A DNA stretch of 64,000 bases from Lustribacter sp965277075 (GTDB lineage Bacteria; Vulcanimicrobiota; Vulcanimicrobiia; Vulcanimicrobiales; Vulcanimicrobiaceae): positions 2,604,001 to 2,668,000 of the forward strand of contig OZ255707.1 in the NCBI GenBank assembly GCA_965277075.1, in the 5' to 3' direction. A model generated the notes under the pieces. It was not told the DNA's origin. It worked only from the letters and a program-made list of their open reading frames with translations, and searched no databases. How positions within the stretch are numbered: the stretch's first letter is position 1; each line of letters begins with the position of its first letter. Both the position numbers and the translations under genes were made by a program. Positions 60,600 through 64,000 of this stretch are shown in pieces.

Positions 60600-61169
60600 G
60601 AGTTCTTCGGCGTACGGGAGCGCGACGAACGCCGCAAAGGCGAGGATCGTTGCGCCGAGCGGCCGGCCCGGGATCGGGTTGCGCTTGCGACGGAGGCGAA
60701 AACGCGCGCGAGCTTTCCCTCGACCGACGAGCGCCAGCGCCTGACCGCGATGCGCGAGCGCGACGAGCGAGAGTGCCGTAAACGGCAGTAACTCGAGCAT
60801 TGCGTGGATGTGCTGTTCGAGCGGAACGATCGGCCGGCGACCGTCGGCGTACCTGATATCAAGGACCGTCATGCCCGCGTGAAGCACGAAGCCCGCCCCC
60901 ATCGCCCCGAGGACGCCGGCATCGATTTCGAGCAACAGCCCGGCCAGCACCGGAACGGCGGAGAGTGCGATGCCCGTCGCGTGCAACCGCGATTCGCTCG
61001 TGCCCGAGGTTTGTTCGATGCGCGACCGCCGGTGCAGGACGTAATCCACCGCCGCCGCCGTCATCCAGAGCGGTAAGACGACCGCGAACGCATAGCGCTC
61101 CGCGGCGCGGGACGTAGCGTCAGGCTGGCCGTACAGAGCGGTGAACGTGGTTACGTCGTTCGACATCAT
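60468..61169 (-). CDS. His-rich multi-pass membrane protein
   Basis: A 233-residue membrane protein of no recognised family. It starts at one of two adjacent ATGs (61169, 61166). Possible metal ligands are spaced D-x3-H (AAVDYVLHRRS, residues 42-46), E-x3-H (SESRLHATG, 59-63), a further His in FVLHAGMTVLDIR, and EQHIHAMLE. This resembles membrane diiron enzymes. The last ~40 residues are charged and run antisense to the methyltransferase gene. A link to the polyketide product is possible but unproven. Confidence 0.6.
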   Translation of the reverse strand: MMSNDVTTFTALYGQPDATSRAAERYAFAVVLPLWMTAAAVDYVLHRRSRIEQTSGTSESRLHATGIALSAVPVLAGLLLEIDAGVLGAMGAGFVLHAGMTVLDIRYADGRRPIVPLEQHIHAMLELLPFTALSLVALAHRGQALALVGRGKARARFRLRRKRNPIPGRPLGATILAFAAFVALPYAEELLRCARYERERAILDAYPPRDHGKIERSEQQRVPHEPEREADAR

Positions 61170-61224
61170 TGGTTGAGACGCGCGTAACGACCGGATGGAC
61201 GCTCCGTTCGCGTGAAACCCGGTA

Positions 61225-62790
61225 TCAACGGTCCAACGACATACCGGCGGCCCGATCCAGGTCCGCCTGGACGCGGCGGAACACGACGTTGTCGATCTCG
61301 CCCTTTTCGCGCATCTCGATGACCGCACGCCGTTGGGCCTCGATGATCGCGCGCTCGGCGGCTTTGTGACGGGCCTTGTGGTCGACGGTGCCCTCGTCGG
61401 CGGCGTTGTTGAGGGCGCGACGGTGCTCGTACCGCTCGCGGAGCGACTCGGCGTGATCGGTGTCGATGTTGCCCGCGCGTTCGAGATCGGCGATGCTCGC
61501 CAGGGCTGCCTCCGCACTGCGGACGAGAGCCGCGCGGAGTTCGGTCTGCTCTTCGTCACCGCTGGTGATCTTGAGCGCGCGAACGACGGCCGGTAGTGTC
61601 AAGCCACCGCCGACCAACGTCACCAAGATGACGCTGAACGTCACGAACAAGATCAGGTCCCGGTGCGGAAACCGGGCGCCGCCCGGAAGCGTAAGCGGAA
61701 TCGCAAGCGCGGCGGCCAGCGATACGGCGCCGCGTAAACCCGACCATGCAACGACGAGAGCGTGCTTCCAGTCGGGCGCGGCGTGGTCGGGTGGGGCGGC
61801 GGTCGGCGCGTACTCGGCCAATAGCACGAGTCCGAGGCGGACGACGATGATCACGACGTTGAGCGCCACCGTGTAGAAGATGACGAGCTGCCATGAGTTG
61901 TAGCGGAACGCGGCGAGTGCGATGTCGTGCAGTTGCAGCCCGACGAGGAGAAAGAGGACCGCGTTCGCGATGAACACGAGCGTGTTCCAGAAGCCGACGA
62001 CCTGGGTGCGCGCGGCCGGCGTCACCACGCGCGGTGTGAACCGGTTGGCGTAGACACCCGCCGTAACGACGGCGAGGACGCCCGAGAGACCGAAGCGCTG
62101 CGCCGGATAGTACGCGAGGAACGGCAGTACGACGGAGATCACGCCTTGCAATTGCGCGTCGGTGATGCGGCGCCATAATTCGACGGCCAGCCGTCCCGCC
62201 GCGTAACCGACGACGAGCGAGCCGAGAACGGTGACGACGAATTGCAGCCCGATGCTCATCGGAGCAAACGCGCCGGTCGTCATCACGGCAACGGCGGTCG
62301 CGTAAATGACCAGCGCCGTTGCATCGTTGAGCAGGCTTTCGCCTTCGATGATCGCGATCACGTGACGGGGTAAGCGGAAGTGCTCGAGGACCGGCACGGC
62401 GGCCAATTCATCGGTCGGCGAGACGATCGCACCGAGGACGAATGCCGCTCCCCACGGCATCTCCGGAATGATCGCGTGCGCGACGGCCGCAACGGCCACC
62501 GTCGTCACGACGACGAGACCGATCGCCAGCACCCCGATCTGTCCGGCGTTTTCGAGCATGATGTCGGTCGGCGCGGTGATCGCCTCCCAATACAGCAGCG
62601 GCGGGAGAAACAGCAGCAGCACGAGGTCGGGGTTGAGCTGAACGTGCGGCAGGCCCGGAATGAACCCGAGGGCGAGGCCGCCCACCACCAAGACGATCGG
62701 ATACGAAATGTCCACGCGCTTCGCCAGCGCGACGAGCGGTATCGCGATCACCAGCAAAGCGATGAGAATTCCGGAGTCTGTGTTCGGCAT
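61225..62790 (-). CDS. Na+/H+ antiporter (CPA1/NhaP family)
   Basis: A 521-residue cation/proton antiporter with 11-13 helices. The ion-binding motif appears as ESLLNDATALVIYATAVAV. The unwound helix has AIVSPTDELAAVPVLEHFRL, in which SPTD is conserved. The R-rich membrane loop WSGLRGAVSLAAALA is also typical. A cytoplasmic tail of ~110 residues with many charged helices (ALVRSAEAALASIADLERAG) follows and is seen in NhaP/YjcE-type proteins. Probably regulates cytoplasmic pH or sodium. Confidence 0.93.
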   Translation of the reverse strand: MPNTDSGILIALLVIAIPLVALAKRVDISYPIVLVVGGLALGFIPGLPHVQLNPDLVLLLFLPPLLYWEAITAPTDIMLENAGQIGVLAIGLVVVTTVAVAAVAHAIIPEMPWGAAFVLGAIVSPTDELAAVPVLEHFRLPRHVIAIIEGESLLNDATALVIYATAVAVMTTGAFAPMSIGLQFVVTVLGSLVVGYAAGRLAVELWRRITDAQLQGVISVVLPFLAYYPAQRFGLSGVLAVVTAGVYANRFTPRVVTPAARTQVVGFWNTLVFIANAVLFLLVGLQLHDIALAAFRYNSWQLVIFYTVALNVVIIVVRLGLVLLAEYAPTAAPPDHAAPDWKHALVVAWSGLRGAVSLAAALAIPLTLPGGARFPHRDLILFVTFSVILVTLVGGGLTLPAVVRALKITSGDEEQTELRAALVRSAEAALASIADLERAGNIDTDHAESLRERYEHRRALNNAADEGTVDHKARHKAAERAIIEAQRRAVIEMREKGEIDNVVFRRVQADLDRAAGMSLDR

Positions 62791-62892
62791 CGCGATGACG
62801 ACGAGTATGGACTCCGCGGTCCTCTCCTCCTACCGTGCAGGGAAGCGGCATGTCCGGGAGCGGTGTGCAGCCTGATCGAACGCCGGCAACCT

Positions 62893-63168
62893 GTGAGCAG
62901 TGATGAAGAGGCGCTGGATCTGAGCCGCCAGTTAAATCTCGTCGAGGCCATGCTGAATGCCGATAATCGTGATCCGCGTGCGACGCGACTCGGAAACCGG
63001 GTCACCGCCGTCAACGCGAACGGCGACAGCGTGAGCCTTGAAATCGAGGCCGGCTCGCTGGTGCTCTCGGTGCGCCGGCGCGGCGTCTCGCGGGATGTGA
63101 CCGATCGAAGCGTGGCGGAGATCGTCGACCTCATCGAACGGCACATGACCGGCGAAGCCACGGAGTAG
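62893..63168 (+). CDS. small hypothetical protein
   Basis: A 91-residue acidic protein from GTG 62893 (SSDEEALDLSRQLNLVEAML). A short helix, then a beta-hairpin-like middle (VTAVNANGDSVSLEIEAGSL) and a C-terminal helix (RSVAEIVDLIERHM). No family recognised. It precedes a DUF2470 gene by three bases and is likely its operon partner. Confidence 0.6.
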   Translation: MSSDEEALDLSRQLNLVEAMLNADNRDPRATRLGNRVTAVNANGDSVSLEIEAGSLVLSVRRRGVSRDVTDRSVAEIVDLIERHMTGEATE

Positions 63169-63171
63169 ACG

Positions 63172-63438
63172 ATGGCCTTATCCGAGACGGCGGTCGACGC
63201 GATCGTCACCCATATGAACGAGGACCACGCCGACGCAGTGCTGGGGTACGTTCACCGTTTCGCCGCGCTTCCGTCGGCCCAAGCCGCATTGCTCGTTTCG
63301 ATTGACACATCAGCCATGATCGTTCGAGCGACGACGGGCGGGTCGACCGAGATCGTACGTATCCCGTTCGACCACCCGTTGCGCGATGCGGACGACGCGC
63401 GTGACACGCTCATCGCGATGGCGCGCGAGACGGCGTAG
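63172..63438 (+). CDS. DUF2470-domain protein
   Basis: An 88-residue protein made of a single DUF2470 domain: AIVTHMNEDHADAVLGYVHR at the beginning, where the HMNxDH pattern is the signature, and FDHPLRDADDARDTLIAMAR at the end. In larger proteins this domain is joined to split-barrel flavin or heme enzymes such as HugZ; alone, its role is unknown. It may bind heme or act as a partner subunit. The stop codon is part of the terminator stem. Confidence 0.85.
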   Translation: MALSETAVDAIVTHMNEDHADAVLGYVHRFAALPSAQAALLVSIDTSAMIVRATTGGSTEIVRIPFDHPLRDADDARDTLIAMARETA

Positions 63439-63468
63439 CGGTTCAGCCGCTACGCGTTTGTCTTTTTA
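63433..63468 (+). terminator. intrinsic terminator overlapping the DUF2470 stop codon
   Basis: GCGTAGCGG (63433-63441) pairs perfectly with CCGCTACGC (63447-63455) across a five-base loop, followed by GTTTGTCTTTTT. The stem includes the TAG stop at 63436-63438. It would end transcription of the small two-gene operon and lies between convergent genes. Confidence 0.85.
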
Positions 63469-63957
63469 CGGTTGCGGTTCGCTGAAGCGCGCGTCAGCGC
63501 GCGCCGTCTCGAGGTCATCGAGCCGGTCCGCGAACCATCCAATGCGCTCGGCGTCCGGCGCATCGAAGGCGGGCACGTACGGCTTGATGTCGAGAATCGG
63601 CGATCCGTCGACGGCATCGACGTCGCTCACCCGCACGTCGGCCCCATCGATGCGCACGATGCGAAAGACGGAGAATCCGATCGCATTCGGCCGCTTGGGG
63701 GAACGCGTCGCAAAGATGCCGTGCGACGCCGTGTCGAGAAACGGCACGACGGTGAGATCGTAGCCGCGAACGAGGTGCAGATGATAGAGCACGATCGCGT
63801 GCGAGAATCCCTCGAGGTCGCGCAAGCCGGCGACGAATGCCGGTTCGACGTGCAAGATGCCGTCGATGCCGCGCGCAGCCGCCGGCTGGATCGGCGCGCC
63901 TGCCGGTTGCGTCCACGGCGATGTTATGCGCCCGATCGGACGATACTCGACCATCAT
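63466..63957 (-). CDS. trmO: tRNA N6-threonylcarbamoyladenosine methyltransferase-like protein
   Basis: A 163-residue single-domain beta-barrel protein of the TrmO/UPF0066 family, which methylates t6A37 in some tRNAs with S-adenosylmethionine. Signatures: EYRPIGRITSPW at the start, LEGFSHAIVLYHLHL in the middle and GIFATRSPKRPNAIGFSVFR. Adjacent ATG codons at 63957 and 63954 are possible starts. The C-terminal extension of E. coli TrmO (about 70 residues) is absent, as in many short forms. Upstream sequence to the window end shows no other gene. Confidence 0.92.
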   Translation of the reverse strand: MMVEYRPIGRITSPWTQPAGAPIQPAAARGIDGILHVEPAFVAGLRDLEGFSHAIVLYHLHLVRGYDLTVVPFLDTASHGIFATRSPKRPNAIGFSVFRIVRIDGADVRVSDVDAVDGSPILDIKPYVPAFDAPDAERIGWFADRLDDLETARADARFSEPQP

Positions 63958-64000
63958 ATCTGCGCCGGGATCGCACCGCGGCTCACTCTTCACATGCGGG

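Noticed and set aside
60470..60600. Frameshift or false end in either of the two convergent genes at 60468-60599
   Set aside because: Both reading frames keep sensible residues: the methyltransferase keeps its EN motif, and the opposite protein keeps only a charged tail there. A long overlap is the simpler reading.
1..64000. tRNA, rRNA or known riboswitch
   Set aside because: No cloverleaf with a T-loop GGTTCGA core and CCA-proximal stem, and no rRNA-like stretch, was recognised by reading; this is not a computed search.

Overview
This 64 kb window is a GC-rich, gene-dense chromosomal segment with about 60 protein genes and very short intergenic gaps. No rRNA, tRNA, CRISPR array or intact insertion sequence was recognised. 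Genes are often coupled by 4-base overlaps (ATGA, GTGA, TTGA, and once apparently CTGA). The organism is a diderm: there is an LPS-export set (LptC-like, LptD-like, a LptF/G permease), apolipoprotein N-acyltransferase, an RND pump and several lipoproteins. The mix of high GC, a four-domain S1, KGG stress proteins, orphan ABC binding proteins and a private family of secreted proteins resembles uncultured soil phyla such as Eremiobacterota/Vulcanimicrobiota (WPS-2). That placement is an inference and was not tested.

Layout. 1-2849: the bulk of a SNF2-type helicase, cut by the window edge. 2850-3277: debris of toxin-antitoxin genes. 3278-11577: an orphan transhydrogenase alpha subunit, then a probable catabolic/uptake operon (FAD monooxygenase, two LivJ-like binding proteins, cupin, carboxymuconolactone-decarboxylase-like protein) headed by a MarR regulator, with a divergent M24 peptidase-like gene. 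Two matching palindromes flank the marR gene. 11574-24490: AI-2E transporter, two nitroreductases, a MetE-C-like protein, an MFS transporter, two tandem paralogues of a secreted family, an FAH-family hydrolase, DUF5069, a DGPF/YCII + ECF42-type sigma pair, a cupin, a NitT/TauT-like binding protein and a VOC enzyme. 24683-31520: an alpha-2-macroglobulin-like MG-domain protein coupled to polA, another member of the secreted family, and DUF192.

31541-37145: an RND efflux operon that also carries a Ser/Gly-rich anchored protein and a tiny membrane protein. 37198-40417: mutM, rpsA, a Pr6Pr-like membrane protein and coaE, followed by three perfect hairpins. 40500-44114: BsuPI-domain protein, Crp/Fnr regulator, D-aminoacylase and two KGG-repeat genes. 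44111-51697: the envelope-biogenesis block. 51694-58778: S10 peptidase, thioredoxin-TPR protein, patatin, YceI and a DHA2 efflux protein. 58775-58888 is a fragment of the secreted family. 59017-61169: type III polyketide synthase, isoprenylcysteine-methyltransferase-like protein and a His-rich membrane protein. 61225-63957: Na+/H+ antiporter, two small proteins, an intrinsic terminator and TrmO.

The most unusual points are the apparent non-canonical start codons (ATT for rpsA, CTG for yceI, probably CTG for the D-aminoacylase), the repeated MarR boxes, the private secreted family with a decayed fourth copy, the A2M-like/polA coupling, and the RND operon with low-complexity partners.
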